Shown here: piece after piece, positions 43,190 to 52,781 of the stretch
Position numbering within the stretch: position 1 is the first letter of the stretch
How the letters are laid out: every line of letters begins with the position of its first letter
DNA from: Symbiodinium natans
Lineage: Eukaryota; Sar; Dinophyceae; Suessiales; Symbiodiniaceae
Assembly (NCBI GenBank): GCA_905221605.1
Contig: CAJNDS010000602.1
Coordinates: 397,001 to 461,000 of the forward strand
Direction: 5' to 3'
Length of the DNA stretch: 64,000 bases
Position numbers and translations under genes: made by a program
Notes under the pieces: generated by a model
The model's input: only the letters and a program-made list of their open reading frames with translations
Told to the model about the DNA's origin: nothing
Databases searched by the model: none

Positions 43190-43269
43190 ATCATGCGGCG
43201 GTCCATGCAGCTGGTCGACATCATTGCGGGCGAAGTCGAAGCTGGCCAGGATTGCCCCCTCGCTGCAGG
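43190..43269 (+). CDS. Candidate internal exon, unknown protein
   Basis: From AATCAG to GCAGG/GTTTAGGG. Reads IMRRSMQLVDIIAGEVEAGQ and on. The acceptor lies in the second copy of a direct repeat that flanks the preceding array (43018-43195). Confidence 0.35.
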
Positions 43270-43407
43270 GTTTAGGGTTTAGGGTTTAGGGTTTAGGGTT
43301 TAGTGTTTAGGGTTTAGGGTTTAGCTTGCTGTGCTGAAGAGGGGTCGAGGCTTGATGGGTTTAGGGTTTAGGGTAAGCCCGAAACCCTAAACCCTCAACA
43401 CTTAGAG

Positions 43408-43467
43408 GGCAGGCATACGCATGTGACAGCTTGCTACATGGTGGACATGAAGATGGCATCGTTCGAG
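43408..43467 (+). CDS. Candidate internal exon, unknown protein
   Basis: 20 codons in phase 0, GRHTHVTACYMVDMKMASFE, from TTAGAG to GAG/GTTCGATAAG. Followed by poly-T and poly-G tracts (43479-43530). Confidence 0.3.
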
Positions 43468-43491
43468 GTTCGATAAGTTTTTTTTTTTTTT

Positions 43492-43522
<31 letters not shown>

Positions 43523-44127
43523 GGGGGGGTAGGGTCTTTTTCGGTTTAAGTTGGGTTTAGGATTATTTTGGGTTGAGTTGTTTTTTGGCCACCCGCCTAG
43601 CTGACACTTGGCCCCCTTGCAGGTCTGTGTCCGAAGAAATCGTCTCTGAAAGACGTGCCTTTCAAGAGGGTTTAGAGTTCATGGTTTAGGGTTTAGGGTT
43701 CAGGGTCCTGGGCCTTCTCCTGCTGAAAGGAGAAAATCGAAGCAGGGCCTTAAAAAACCCGAAACAAGACTGGACTGATGGCACCTCTGGGTATCCCAGG
43801 CTCAAGTTTTGAGTTGTTTTTGTTGACCGTTGTGTCCTATATATACACACACACACCCACATATACATCCAGATGTACATATATATATATATATATATTT
43901 TTTTTGTTTGAAATTAGATACAATATAGATTGTGTTGTATTGCATGCGCGCGCACACACACACATATATCTATATATACATGTATGCCATGGTTCTGACT
44001 TTCCAATCTGCCGCCTCGAGCAGCCGACGTGAGTCAAACGGGAAGCGAAGAATCCACACGACAGGGATCCGACATGTAGAAGCCAAGAAGCCACAAAGCT
44101 GCGGGATAGCTGTTCCGAATGCAACCT

Positions 44128-44225
44128 TGGGATGTTTCCACTGATACCCACAGTCCTGAATGGGGATGATGGTAGGGGTACTGGAATCCCAATGGAGGAC
44201 TGCTAGCATACGAGGGAACATCCCA
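44128..44225. mobile_element. GGGATGT-ended inverted-repeat element, full copy
   Basis: TGGGATGTTTCC at 44128-44139 pairs with GGGAACATCCCA at 44214-44225. The right half (GGGTACTGGAATCCC ... GAGGACTGCTAGCATA) closely matches the element at 49775-49878. Confidence 0.7.
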
Positions 44226-44241
44226 CATGCAACCTTGCAGA

Positions 44242-44475
44242 AAGAATCATCAGAATGATAACAATAAAATCATAATACTAATAATCATAACAATCATCAC
44301 CATCATCATCATCAGAATAATAATGAGAATAAAAAATAATAATTATAAATATACTAATACATAGTCTTATAGAATAAGACAACACAAAACACAAACCTTG
44401 AGTCATACTAATAATAGTAATAATCATAATATGAATATTAATAAGAAGAAGAATAGAATAAGAAGAAAGAAACTA
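44242..44475 (+). repeat. AT-rich trinucleotide tract (ATA/ATC/AAT)
   Basis: About 230 bp of ATAATAATC-type low-complexity sequence directly before a CCCTAAA array. Confidence 0.9.
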
Positions 44476-44662
44476 AACCCTAAACCCTAAACCCTAAACC
44501 CTAAACCCTAAACCCTCGTAAGTTGTGCGCTTGAGAGCCGAGGCTTAGACCAGGACTGGAGCCCGAAGCGCCCGGGGCCTCGGGGGGTGCAGGGGTGGAC
44601 TTGTTCTCAGAGGGGTTTAGGGTTTAGGGTTTAGGGTTTAGGGTTGCTGCAATATGGCGCAG

Positions 44663-44739
44663 AGACTGTGAAGGTTGGTACGCAGATTAGCTTCGAACGT
44701 ATACCACCCACGCCGTCTCAAGCGGCAAAACAAGCCTAA
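44663..44739 (+). CDS. Candidate terminal exon, unknown protein
   Basis: From GGCGCAG to TAA at 44737-44739. TVKVGTQISFERIPPTPSQA and on. An antisense frame is open too. Unrecognised. Confidence 0.3.
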
Positions 44740-45023
44740 ACTGAATTCAGACCTACAAAACACTTTTTCGTCCCGTGCTTGAATAGAGCCGGAGGTTCCA
44801 GAGGGGTATCCCATGGTTTTTTGAGGAGGTTCCCGCACGCAGGTAATGGTAGTGACTCGGGGGGGGAGGGGGGCCCTAGAAGGGGGTTCACGCGAGGCTC
44901 CCAGCAAAAAAAACAACGCACCCCACTGTAGGAGGGGAGTAGGCCTTGCGTTTAGGGGGTTCAGAGTTGGGTTCTTTCGTCCTTCAACAACCTGCGCCAA
45001 TTTGGGGCCCTTCATGCTTGCAG

Positions 45024-45079
45024 CTCACAGCAGGACACATGCCAGGCAAATACAATGTCCCCTGCAGTCTGGACGCCAG
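45024..45079 (+). CDS. Candidate internal exon with GC donor
   Basis: From GCTTGCAG to CCAG/GCAAGG. LTAGHMPGKYNVPCSLDA. Unrecognised. Confidence 0.3.
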
Positions 45080-45156
45080 GCAAGGTTTACAGTTGTAGGG
45101 TTTAGGGTTTGCATTGCCTATCGGGCTGCAGACGGCAGCTGACGGATTCCCGAGTC

Positions 45157-45203
<47 letters not shown>

Positions 45204-45270
45204 TTAGGGTTCAGGGTTTGGGGCTTAGGGTTCAGGGGTTTGGGGCTCGATGGGATCTGCCCTCGGCAAG

Positions 45271-45365
45271 AGCGGGAAGCAGCGGTTGAAGTGGCAGCAG
45301 CTTTTCAAGCCGAGGTCCCGAGCGCGTGGCTGAGAAGACAAAGCGGGGAGCTTAGTTCCACTAGG
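45271..45365 (+). CDS. Candidate internal exon, unknown protein
   Basis: From CGGCAAG to AGG/GTTTGGGG. REAAVEVAAAFQAEVPSAWL and on. A second frame is also open. An (AG)n tract lies upstream at 45160-45201. Confidence 0.3.
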
Positions 45366-45842
45366 GTTTGGGGTTTAGGGTTTAGGGTGTAGGGCTTAGG
45401 GCTTAGGGTTTAGGGTTTAGGGTTTAGAATTTTTGGAATTTGGTACTTTCGGGTTCCCCATGTTCCCTAAAGCTCCTCTCTGAGGCACAGGGGCGGAGGG
45501 CCTAGAGAGCTTGACGTTCGGGAGGTTGTTGCCAAACTGGATGAGTTGAGGTGGACTGAACCCTAAATCCTGAACCCTAAACCCTAAACCCTAGGAGGTT
45601 CAGCCCTCTTAAGATCAGCAGCTTTCCGGGAAGGCAGGCACGAGGCCTTTGGCCAAGCCCTACGGGTTCCTCTGGTCGCTCTGACCTGTAGGGGTTTAGG
45701 GTTAGTGTTTAGGGTTTAGGATTTAGGGTTTAGGGTTTAGGGTTTGGGGTTTAGGGTTTAGGGTTTAGGGTTTGTTCCTGGATCCCAGGGGCTGTATCCC
45801 CTTGCACTTCGGTGTTTCTCTGCCGGTTTGTGGCCCTGGGGT

Positions 45843-46232
45843 TCAGGGGGGACTGTGGCGTTTTCGGGTTTGGGGGTGTGGGGGGGGGGGGGGCTGAGCA
45901 TTCCAGTCAAGTGTAAGTCCAACATGTAAAATTATGAACATTACTCCTAATACTTTCAGCACGCTTACAAGAAGAATGCTGACTAGTAGGAAGGTGGGGT
46001 TCCCATTGTGCTCAGGACTGGTTACCTGGTGAGGCAGCCTCGCAATGCCCTCGCTCAGTCGCACGAGCCGCCCGGCCAAAGAATAGATCTGAACGCAGTA
46101 CCCTAGATTATGTATTGCAACTTCTAAAGCCTGAACATGTTTCTTTCTCCTGGCGGTGGATGAAGAGATGTCGCACGTTCTGGTAGGCCTCGGGAAGCAC
46201 CAGCGAAGAAGCCTGAAACCGAACCTAATCAC
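45843..46232 (-). CDS. Unknown protein exon with a hydrophobic segment, minus strand
   Basis: 129-codon minus-strand open frame, probably an exon beginning at the acceptor TTCGGTTTCAG (about 46215). ARRKKHVQALEVAIHNLGYC is followed by a strongly hydrophobic segment (TFLLVSILLVSVLKVLGVMF) long enough to span a membrane. The end, near 45890, runs into a poly-G/C tract. Possible upstream exons on minus are 46400-46469 (LNPDLKCDPNLGPQAFRALL) and 46741-46823 (DSPRPFESTKYRLTTDKATH). No family assigned. Confidence 0.45.
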   Translation of the reverse strand: MIRFGFRLLRWCFPRPTRTCDISSSTARRKKHVQALEVAIHNLGYCVQIYSLAGRLVRLSEGIARLPHQVTSPEHNGNPTFLLVSILLVSVLKVLGVMFIILHVGLTLDWNAQPPPPPHPQTRKRHSPP

Positions 46233-46494
46233 CGAATCCCATCCTCAGGCGGGTGAAGAACAAAAACCAAAGCCGAAAACAAAAAAACACAACAAGGAAC
46301 AAACTCACAGAAGGCATTTTAACATTGGAGGCTAATGAGGATGAGGGTGAGGGGGAGGAGGGTTTGGGTTTATCAAGTTCATGGGTTGGGGTGGGCGTAC
46401 CACGCAGCAAAGCCCTAAACGCTTGAGGCCCCAAGTTCGGGTCACACTTCAAGTCAGGGTTCAACTCTGCACAACACGGAATTGCTTTACCTCC

Positions 46495-46740
46495 CACCCC
46501 TCCGCCCCCCCACCCCCCCCCCCACCCCCCCCCCCCCCACCCCCCCCCAAACCCCCCCCCCACCACCCCCCCCCACCCACCCCCCCCACCCCCCCCCCCC
46601 CACCCCACCCCCCACCCCCCCACCCCCCCCACCCCCCCCACCCCCCCACCCCCCCCCCCCCCCCCCCCACCCCACCCCCCCCCCCCCCCACCCCCCCACC
46701 CCCACCCCCCCCCCCCACCCACCCCCCCCCCCACCACCCC
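46495..46740 (-). repeat. C-rich CCCCCACC low-complexity block
   Basis: About 245 bp of almost only C and A on plus (G-rich GGGTGGGG on minus). All frames are open (poly-Pro/poly-Gly), so those ORFs are artefacts. On minus it could be an intron between 46741-46823 and 46400-46469. Confidence 0.95.
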
Positions 46741-47005
46741 CCGCCGAAGATAGGAAAGGTGTGTGGCCTTGTCTGTGGTCAGGCGATACTTCGTGCTCTC
46801 GAAAGGCCGGGGCGAATCCATTAACTGGTAGGCTCGCTGAAAGGTACAAGTCGTTTGCCTGGTTCGGTAGAGACTTTGGGAATGTCGCCAGATTTGCAAG
46901 CAGCAGTTGGTTGGTACTCCCTCTGCCCCAACCCCCGCCCTCCCCCCAAGCCAAACAAAGCTTCAAACCTTAGACCCGAGAACCACAAGACCTCGATCCC
47001 TTACT

Positions 47006-47476
47006 TCACGTGACTCCCGAATGCGTCCGAATCCTTTCTGGAACGAGAAGGTCTTCGCACAAATGACATTTGGTTTTAGCTTTCTCATGTCTGTGCATGA
47101 TGCTGTCGAGCATCTGACGTGGATGGCAGGATGCACGTAGAACCGCTACATCCGAGCTGCTCTTTTTCATGAGCCCTTGATCCCTGAGGCCCCTGAGTGA
47201 TAGAGAACGACGCCATTCACCCTCGACGACCGAAAAAACTACCCTAAACCCTAGAATCCTGCAAGCACTGCACCTCTGGGCCAGGCCTTCTGCAATGGCA
47301 CAAGGCAGGGATCTGGGTTGCCTTTCGGTGGGGGGAGCGAGGGGGGGGGGGGGGGGGGCGGGGCCGGGCACAAGGGAGAAAGCCTGGGAAATGCAGCGAG
47401 AACGTGAACGACGAACTCCCCCAACCTCTATCCCTACCGACGAGATCCTGAAAACAGCACATTTGAGAACAGGCAC
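47006..47476 (-). CDS. Unknown minus-strand protein, probably 2-3 exons
   Basis: Minus-strand frame open from about 47476 to TGA at 47006-47008. A good acceptor CTGTTTTCAG begins an Arg/Ser-rich exon. The last part, 47006-47236, has SSSDVAVLRASCHPRQMLDS and a C-x2-C pair (KTKCHLCEDLL). A short TTTAGGG-bearing intron-like segment lies at about 47236-47265. Poly-G on plus at 47342-47359 gives an artificial proline run. Family unknown. Confidence 0.4.
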   Translation of the reverse strand: MPVLKCAVFRISSVGIEVGGVRRSRSRCISQAFSLVPGPAPPPPPLAPPTERQPRSLPCAIAEGLAQRCSACRILGFRVVFSVVEGEWRRSLSLRGLRDQGLMKKSSSDVAVLRASCHPRQMLDSIMHRHEKAKTKCHLCEDLLVPERIRTHSGVT

Positions 47477-47585
47477 CTCCTTTGCAAAGGTTTAGGGTTT
47501 GTTTAGGGTCTAGGGTTTAGGGTTTGGGGTTTAGGGTTTAGGGCGACGAACCCACCAAAGCCCTGAACCCCAAAGAAGCTTTCAG

Positions 47586-47678
47586 GACGACTCCAAGGGA
47601 GCCGAGGTCCTCGGGGCGGTGCGGCTGGGAAGCAACACCACCATCAACAAGGAAAAGGACGGACGGACCCCTGTCTAA
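47586..47678 (+). CDS. Candidate terminal exon, unknown protein
   Basis: 30 codons from GCTTTCAG to TAA at 47676-47678. DSKGAEVLGAVRLGSNTTIN and on. A TTTAGGG array follows. Unrecognised. Confidence 0.4.
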   Translation, partial: DDSKGAEVLGAVRLGSNTTINKEKDGRTPV

Positions 47679-47744
47679 TAGGGTTTATAGGGTTTAGGGT
47701 TTAGGGTTTAGGGTTTTGGTGGGTGACAGCACCCCTGGTTTCAG

Positions 47745-47945
47745 GTCCCTTACACTGAGAAGGGAATGCTTGGGCGCCCAAGGTGGTGGTACATGTGCGA
47801 CCACATGTTCACACTCATGCCTGAAACCTCGTCAAGAGATGGCCCCGCGCCCTTCCCCCGCCCCACCTTGCGACGCATAACGTCTATTCTGCGCATGCTT
47901 GTTGTTGCATTTTGTGTACGGTACCCAAATCCTTCTGTGCGGTAG
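47745..47945 (+). CDS. Candidate terminal exon, unknown protein
   Basis: 66 codons from TGGTTTCAG to TAG. VPYTEKGMLGRPRWWYMCDH, later a hydrophobic SILRMLVVAFCV. The antisense frame (47750-47995) is also open, so the strand is uncertain. Confidence 0.35.
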   Translation, partial: VPYTEKGMLGRPRWWYMCDHMFTLMPETSSRDGPAPFPRPTLRRITSILRMLVVAFCVRYPNPSVR

Positions 47946-48466
47946 GGTTCCACGGAAGGCGCGCCATAAGCCAGCATTCTGACGGAACAGGCCACACAGT
48001 CAACCGAGGAGGGTCGGGCGGATGAATTTGACGGGAGGCCACGAAGAGGGTTCAGGGTTTAGGGTTATAGGGTTTAGGGTTTAGGGTGTAGTGTGGATTC
48101 TGCAGATCCCGGGGAGCTGGGTAACAACGCGTGGACTAATGGGGGGTTTAGGGTTTAGGGTTTAGGGCCTTAGGGTTTAGGGTTTAGAGATAGCCGGTTG
48201 ATGGGGGGAGCTGCGGTCCGCTTCCTCCGCCCTGCGCCCGCTGCGCCCTCTGCGAAGCTTGCAATGAGTCTCAGTGTCAGCGGTTTTGGCGGAAAGAACC
48301 CCCCTAAACCCTGAACCCTGAACCCTAAACCAATGATTTTCACGTCGACATATCATGCTCTCAGGACAGGGCAGAGGGGTCAGCTGCTAGCAGTGGTACC
48401 AGGCGCACTTAAGCACCGCCCGGCTCCGGCCGCCCAGACCCCCTAAGCCTCTTTCTGAGAGTCTGG

Positions 48467-48600
48467 CCTTACTACTATTATGATTATTGGCCTTATTATT
48501 TTCTGTATTATTATTATTATTAGTATTACTATAATTATCATTATCATTCTTCTTCTTCTTCTTCTTATTATTGTTTTTGACTGTTATGATTATTGTTTGA
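48467..48600 (+). repeat. AT-rich (ATT/CTT) tract
   Basis: Low-complexity TTATTATTATT and CTTCTTCTT blocks. Confidence 0.9.
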
Positions 48601-48705
48601 ATGTCAACGTCTCTCATTTCTATTGTTGCTAGGTACTACCAACCCAAAACCCAAAACCCAAAACCCAAAACCCTAAACCCTAAACCATGTGTCGCAACTC
48701 GGCAG

Positions 48706-48786
48706 GACTCGGACCTGCACGTGAAAACCTGCGACGCGGAGCTGATCCTCACTCACGCTGAAGGTGACCGCTGTGGCGCGGATTAG
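48706..48786 (+). CDS. Candidate terminal exon, unknown protein
   Basis: From CTCGGCAG to TAG. DSDLHVKTCDAELILTHAEG and on. CCCTAAA precedes, TTTAGGG follows. Confidence 0.35.
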   Translation, partial: DSDLHVKTCDAELILTHAEGDRCGAD

Positions 48787-48922
48787 GGGATTAGGGGGTT
48801 AGGGTTGAGGGTTGAGGGTTTAGGGCTTAGGGCTTAGGGTTTAGGATGTTGCAGCAACACACTGATTCTGGCTGTTGCCGAACTGCCCGGTTTGGGCCTT
48901 GTCGTGCTTTGAGACCAGCAAG

Positions 48923-48973
48923 CTTGTCTTCGGACGGAGTGGCAAGCAGCATTTCGATACTTCAGCCATCCGG
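48923..48973 (+). CDS. Candidate internal exon, unknown protein
   Basis: 17 codons in phase 0, LVFGRSGKQHFDTSAIR, between CCAGCAAG and CGG/GTTGGGATCC. Confidence 0.3.
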
Positions 48974-49134
48974 GTTGGGATCCTTGTGCCTCAGCCCTCA
49001 ACCCGAAATCCCTAGCATGGCCCCTGCGCACGGATGTCGCACACAAATCACAAACCCCAGGCCCTCAACCCCAATAAAATCCCTAAGCCCTAGCTAGAGC
49101 TATTTGGAAGACCACGCCCCCGAGCCGGAATAGG

Positions 49135-49222
49135 CCCCTAAACCCTAAACCATAAACCCTAAACCCTAAACCCTAAACCCTAAACCCTAAACCCTAAACC
49201 CTAAACCCTAAACCCTAAACCC
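49135..49222 (-). repeat. CCCTAAA array
   Basis: About 12 units, followed directly by a short perfect palindrome (49223-49245: CCAAGGATCC, 3 nt, GGATCCTTGG). Confidence 0.95.
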
Positions 49223-49277
49223 CCAAGGATCCGGAGGATCCTTGGTCAGGGCCCTTGCCCGGCGTGTCCCCTGCAAG

Positions 49278-49340
49278 GAGCCGTACTTGATGATTGGGCC
49301 CAAGCACTGGCAAATGAGGTGCAGCGCGCAAGGGACGGGA
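49278..49340 (+). CDS. Candidate internal exon, unknown protein
   Basis: 21 codons in phase 0 from CCTGCAAG to GGA/GTTTAGTTGG: EPYLMIGPKHWQMRCSAQGT. Unrecognised. Confidence 0.35.
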
Positions 49341-49430
49341 GTTTAGTTGGTGAAAAATATTGAAAAAATTCTAAAGTATGTTGAAACCCAAGAACCCCAA
49401 ACCCTCCAAACCCCATGTCGACCTCACAAG

Positions 49431-49619
49431 AAGAGGGGGGTCATGAACTACTGCTCCCTGAAGTTTAGCGGTTCTTGGCCTTGTGGGGGGGAAGTCGGAG
49501 CTTGGTTCCCGGTGTCTCATTCTCCGAGTCTCTGCACAACTCGCAAGCAATATAGGGTCGGCATAAGATCTACCAGTATTCCCTTATGGTCCCTACATAA
49601 ATATACGAAAATACGATAA
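49431..49619 (+). CDS. Candidate terminal exon, unknown protein
   Basis: From CTCACAAG to TAA at 49617-49619, 62 codons. KRGVMNYCSLKFSGSWPCGG and on. Unrecognised. Confidence 0.35.
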   Translation, partial: KRGVMNYCSLKFSGSWPCGGEVGAWFPVSHSPSLCTTRKQYRVGIRSTSIPLWSLHKYTKIR

Positions 49620-49774
49620 TGACCACTTCTTGGGATCCTTCCGTGCTCAGCCATTTTCCATCTCATCCTCTGGATCCCAAGGGGCGAAGGGCGTCACGAT
49701 CCCCTCAGCCCCCCCCCCCCCGTAGCCCAAGATCGCATATGCCAAGGGCCCAAACATCTCCTTATGCGAAAAAG

Positions 49775-49878
49775 CTTGGGATGTCCCCCGTTATACTAAC
49801 AGGCCTTAACAGGGATTGTAATAGAGGGTACTAGTAATCCCTTTGAGGACTGTTAGCATAAGGGCGGCCAATCCCAAG
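49775..49878. mobile_element. GGGATGT-ended inverted-repeat element, full copy
   Basis: CTTGGGAT ... ATCCCAAG ends, with paired inner arms TTATACTAACAG / CTGTTAGCATAA and AGGGATT / AATCCCT. 104 bp. Related to 44128-44225 and 5607-5660. It ends four bases before the acceptor-like sequence CCGGAG of a small exon-like island (49885-49925, donor GTAAGT). Confidence 0.75.
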
Positions 49879-50157
49879 TACCGGAGGCAGTGTTCATAGC
49901 AGGTGACTGCAACATCCGGTGCAGGTAAGTTGGGTGGGTTTTTCGAGGCGCCTTGCCAACCCGACTCCTTAAAAGGTGGAGGTGATGTTGGAGTTTGGGG
50001 CTGTGGGGGTTTAGGGTTTAGGGTTCAGGCTTGAAAGGCCTAGGAAACTCTGACTGCACTTTTTTGGGGGCCAGGGTTGCCGGTGACACCTTCGATCTAA
50101 GCCTCTAACAGGAAACTACCAGAGATCAGGGAGTTTCGGTTCATGGTTTCGGGGTAG

Positions 50158-50254
50158 GGTTGAAGACCTGCCGATCAAGGGGGGCTCCGCGCAACACGAA
50201 GCGCAAGAGACGCTCTTAAACCTTCGGTTGCTGACTCGCGGCCTCACCACCTAA
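50158..50254 (+). CDS. Candidate terminal exon, unknown protein
   Basis: From CGGGGTAG to TAA at 50252-50254. VEDLPIKGGSAQHEAQETLL and on. Unrecognised. Confidence 0.35.
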
Positions 50255-50538
50255 AGGGTTTCGTGTTTAGCCACGTGCACTCAAGCAGGACGAGGGTTTA
50301 GGGTTTAGGGTCTAGGGTCTAGAGTCAGGGTCCAAACTCTCCCAACCGCCCTTGGAAACGGAAGACGAGTACCACTGCAAACAAGGCCAGGCCCTCTTGC
50401 AGACGAAGCCCCACGACCCCAAGACCCAAAACCGTAAACCCGAAAACCCTAAAACCCCAAGCCCCAAAACCTAAAACCCTAAACCCTAAAACCCTAAGCA
50501 AGCCCTTGAACCCCAAAACCCTTGGCCGAGTGTGAGTG

Positions 50539-51451
50539 ATGAAAGCCCACATGTGCAAAGCAGACAGGTTCGAGAGGATCCAGCTGACGAGCATTTCGGT
50601 CCTCGCCCGTGCCTGCCAGAAAGCCCAGACAGCCTCCTTTTTTGGGGGGGGTTTTAGGGTTTAGGGTTTCGGGTTTAGGGTTTAGGGTTTAGGGTTTAGG
50701 GACTCGGAGAGCCATGGGGTTCAGAAGGGTTTAGGGACTGCAGGGCTTGAAAAGCTTTCGTGCTTTTACGGTGTGCAATTCTGGTTTGAGGGTTTAGGTT
50801 GTCAGGGTGTCTTTGTTGGTGGTGACGGGTAGGGTAGAAGGGGTGAAGGGTTTAGGGCTGGGGGCTTCAACTTTTTCACTTGGGGCGGGTTGCGTTCTTT
50901 TTCTCTATCTCGGCGGACAGCATTCACGACATCCAGTGGTTTTGTGGGAAGGGGGTCAGGTGGAGAGCACCCTAAACCCTGAACCCTAAACCCTAAACCA
51001 GTTGCAGAGACCATGGTCAGTTCTCGGGTACTAAGTACCATGAACCTTCAAGTAGGCTGCTGCGCCCTTCCGAGGTCCCGCTTCAAAGACCTCAACTCTT
51101 CGCCATGCCACCGGGGCGCAGAAGCGGTCAACGGCATTGGGGTTTAGGGTTTAGGGTTTAGGGTTTAGGGTTTAGGGTTTAGGGTTTAGGGTGCGGGGTC
51201 AAAAGGGTTTAGGGTATGAGGGCTTGCAGGGTTTAGGATTCAGGGGTTACAGATGTGGGTTTATGGGGTTTCAAACTTCGGGTTTAGGGTTTATGGGCTT
51301 AAAGGGGTTGTAGGGTTTCCAGATTTTGTTCAGCTTTAGTGACTTGGATTCGGCTTGGATGGGTGGAACTAGGTTGGAGCATGGGGTTTCGGATGTGCTT
51401 GAGGGTGTACAGGGTTGTGGGGACCATACGTGGCCTAAACAGAAGTGCTGA
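50539..51451 (+). CDS. Multi-exon gene, unknown protein, four exons in consistent phase
   Basis: Exon 1, 50539-50650, starts with ATG (MKAHMCKADRFERIQLTSIS) and ends GGGG/GTTTTAGGG. Exon 2, 50744-50783 (ACTGCAG), continues LEKLSCFYGVQF. Exon 3, 50921-50959 (GGACAG), continues IHDIQWFCGKGV. Exon 4, 51008-51141 (GTTGCAG), continues DHGQFSGTKYHEPSSRLLRP over 44 codons to a donor at a TTTAGGG array. All three junctions keep one frame. The third intron is 48 nt and largely CCCTAAA. A final exon at 51323-51451 (ILFSFSDLDSAWMGGTRLEH to TGA) needs one more junction that was not resolved. No family recognised. Confidence 0.5.
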
Positions 51452-51780
51452 ATGGTTTAGGGGTCCCTAAACCCTAAACCCTAAGCCCTAAACCCTAAGA
51501 GTTGGCCGGGATGGGAGGTGGGAATCTGTCAGAAAGCTGCTTCTAGGGCGTACGAAGCATGTGAGGGGTGACATGGCTGGTGTTTAGGGTTTAGGGTTTA
51601 GGGCTTAGGGCTTAGGGCTTAGGGTTCTTTAAGTTGGAGAGCCCCGGAGCCCACCTGTTCTCGGGCCGGGGGGGGTGGGGGGCCTTCATAAGCTTTCATC
51701 ATGCGTCAGCAACGTTGCGTTTGTGCATCTCATGCTATTTGGGAGGAAGGCCCGAAGCTTGCGTTTGTGTTGGATCCCAG

Positions 51781-52007
51781 CTCCAGTGTTCCTCCCCAAT
51801 CATTGGGAAGAGGGGGGACTTCGTGCTATGTCTTGGGATGCTGGCATAGATCAAGACGGAGGGCAGCTGGAAAAGCAGCAAAACTTTCACCCCTTACACT
51901 TCCCAGGCATGGACTACGAGCCGAGCATGTCGCTCTGCTGGCAAGCAGGGGTGGAGCTGGGCGCTGCAAACTTGTGCCCGCTCAACAGGGCTGGGGATAC
52001 GGCGCAG
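51781..52007 (+). CDS. Candidate internal exon, unknown protein
   Basis: From GGATCCCAG to GCGCAG/GTTAGG, 75 codons. NFHPLHFPGMDYEPSMSLCW near the middle. It is the longest internal exon candidate of this part. Poly-G follows at 52025-52046. Unrecognised. Confidence 0.4.
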
Positions 52008-52064
52008 GTTAGGCTTCGACTTCCGGGGGGGGGGGGGGGGGGGGGGCGGAAGGAGGTCTAGGCC

Positions 52065-52190
52065 CAAACCCTGAACCCTATAAACCCTACAAACCCTGCA
52101 AACCCTACAAACCCTATAAACCCTAAAACCCTACAACCCTAAAACCCTAAAACCCTACAACCCTAAAACCCTAAAACCCTAAGCCCTCCT
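52065..52190 (-). repeat. Variant arrays CCCTACAAA / CCCTATAAA / CCCTAAAA
   Basis: Diverged telomere-like units with 8-9 bp periods, related to CCCTAAA. Confidence 0.85.
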
Positions 52191-52345
52191 AAGCATCCTT
52201 GAAGCGCCGCGCGATCCCTGAAGCTAAGGGTCCTAGGAGCTCATCAAAGCCCGCATCCCAGAATCGCCCTTTACAAATCCGAATCGACGAGCCGACTAAA
52301 CTTCAAACCCTAAACCCTAAACCCTTGGAGAGATCGAGTTTGCAG

Positions 52346-52459
52346 TGTGCGCGTTTTCTGGAATTCATATGCCGGACCCGGACATGCCCTAATTCTACTT
52401 CACGATGCCCAACTCAATTTGTTCAGGGAAACCTCCCTTTTTCGGGTCTGAGCGTGTAA
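52346..52459 (+). CDS. Candidate terminal exon, unknown protein
   Basis: From TTTGCAG to TAA at 52457-52459. CARFLEFICRTRTCPNSTSR and on, Cys-rich. Confidence 0.3.
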   Translation, partial: CARFLEFICRTRTCPNSTSRCPTQFVQGNLPFSGLSV

Positions 52460-52547
52460 GCCCTCTCCAAGGGTTTAGGGTTTAGGGTTTAGGGTTTAGG
52501 GTTTAGGGTTTAGGGTTTAGGGTTTAGGGTTTAGGGTGTGTGTAAAG

Positions 52548-52682
52548 ATGGAAGTGCTCTCTCTCGTGCGACACCTAAGCCCAAACCCTGTGCCCTTCTT
52601 GGCGACTCTTGCAAGCCGGGCATGTCACCCAAAGGCCAAGTCCTCAATGCTGCTAGGTCTGTCGGCCTTCAGTCGTAAATAG
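52548..52682 (+). CDS. Small possible CDS of 44 codons
   Basis: ATG to TAG, MEVLSLVRHLSPNPVPFLAT and on, directly after a TTTAGGG array and a GTAAAG. Hydrophobic N-terminus. Unrecognised. Confidence 0.3.
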   Translation: MEVLSLVRHLSPNPVPFLATLASRACHPKAKSSMLLGLSAFSRK

Positions 52683-52781
52683 GGTTTAGAGTCTAGGGTT
52701 CAGGGTTTCGGGTTTAGGGTTCAGGTTTAAGGTTTAGGTCAACAGCAAGTAAGAACCGACAAGAAACAAACAGCCTCTCAG

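Noticed and set aside
43686-43880. Minus-strand frame as a retroelement fragment (IPRG..SPVLF-like)
   Set aside because: Too short and not supported by neighbouring motifs.
46225-46899. Gly-rich or Pro-rich ORFs of 150-220 codons
   Set aside because: They read through the C/A low-complexity block; only the flanking pieces could be coding.
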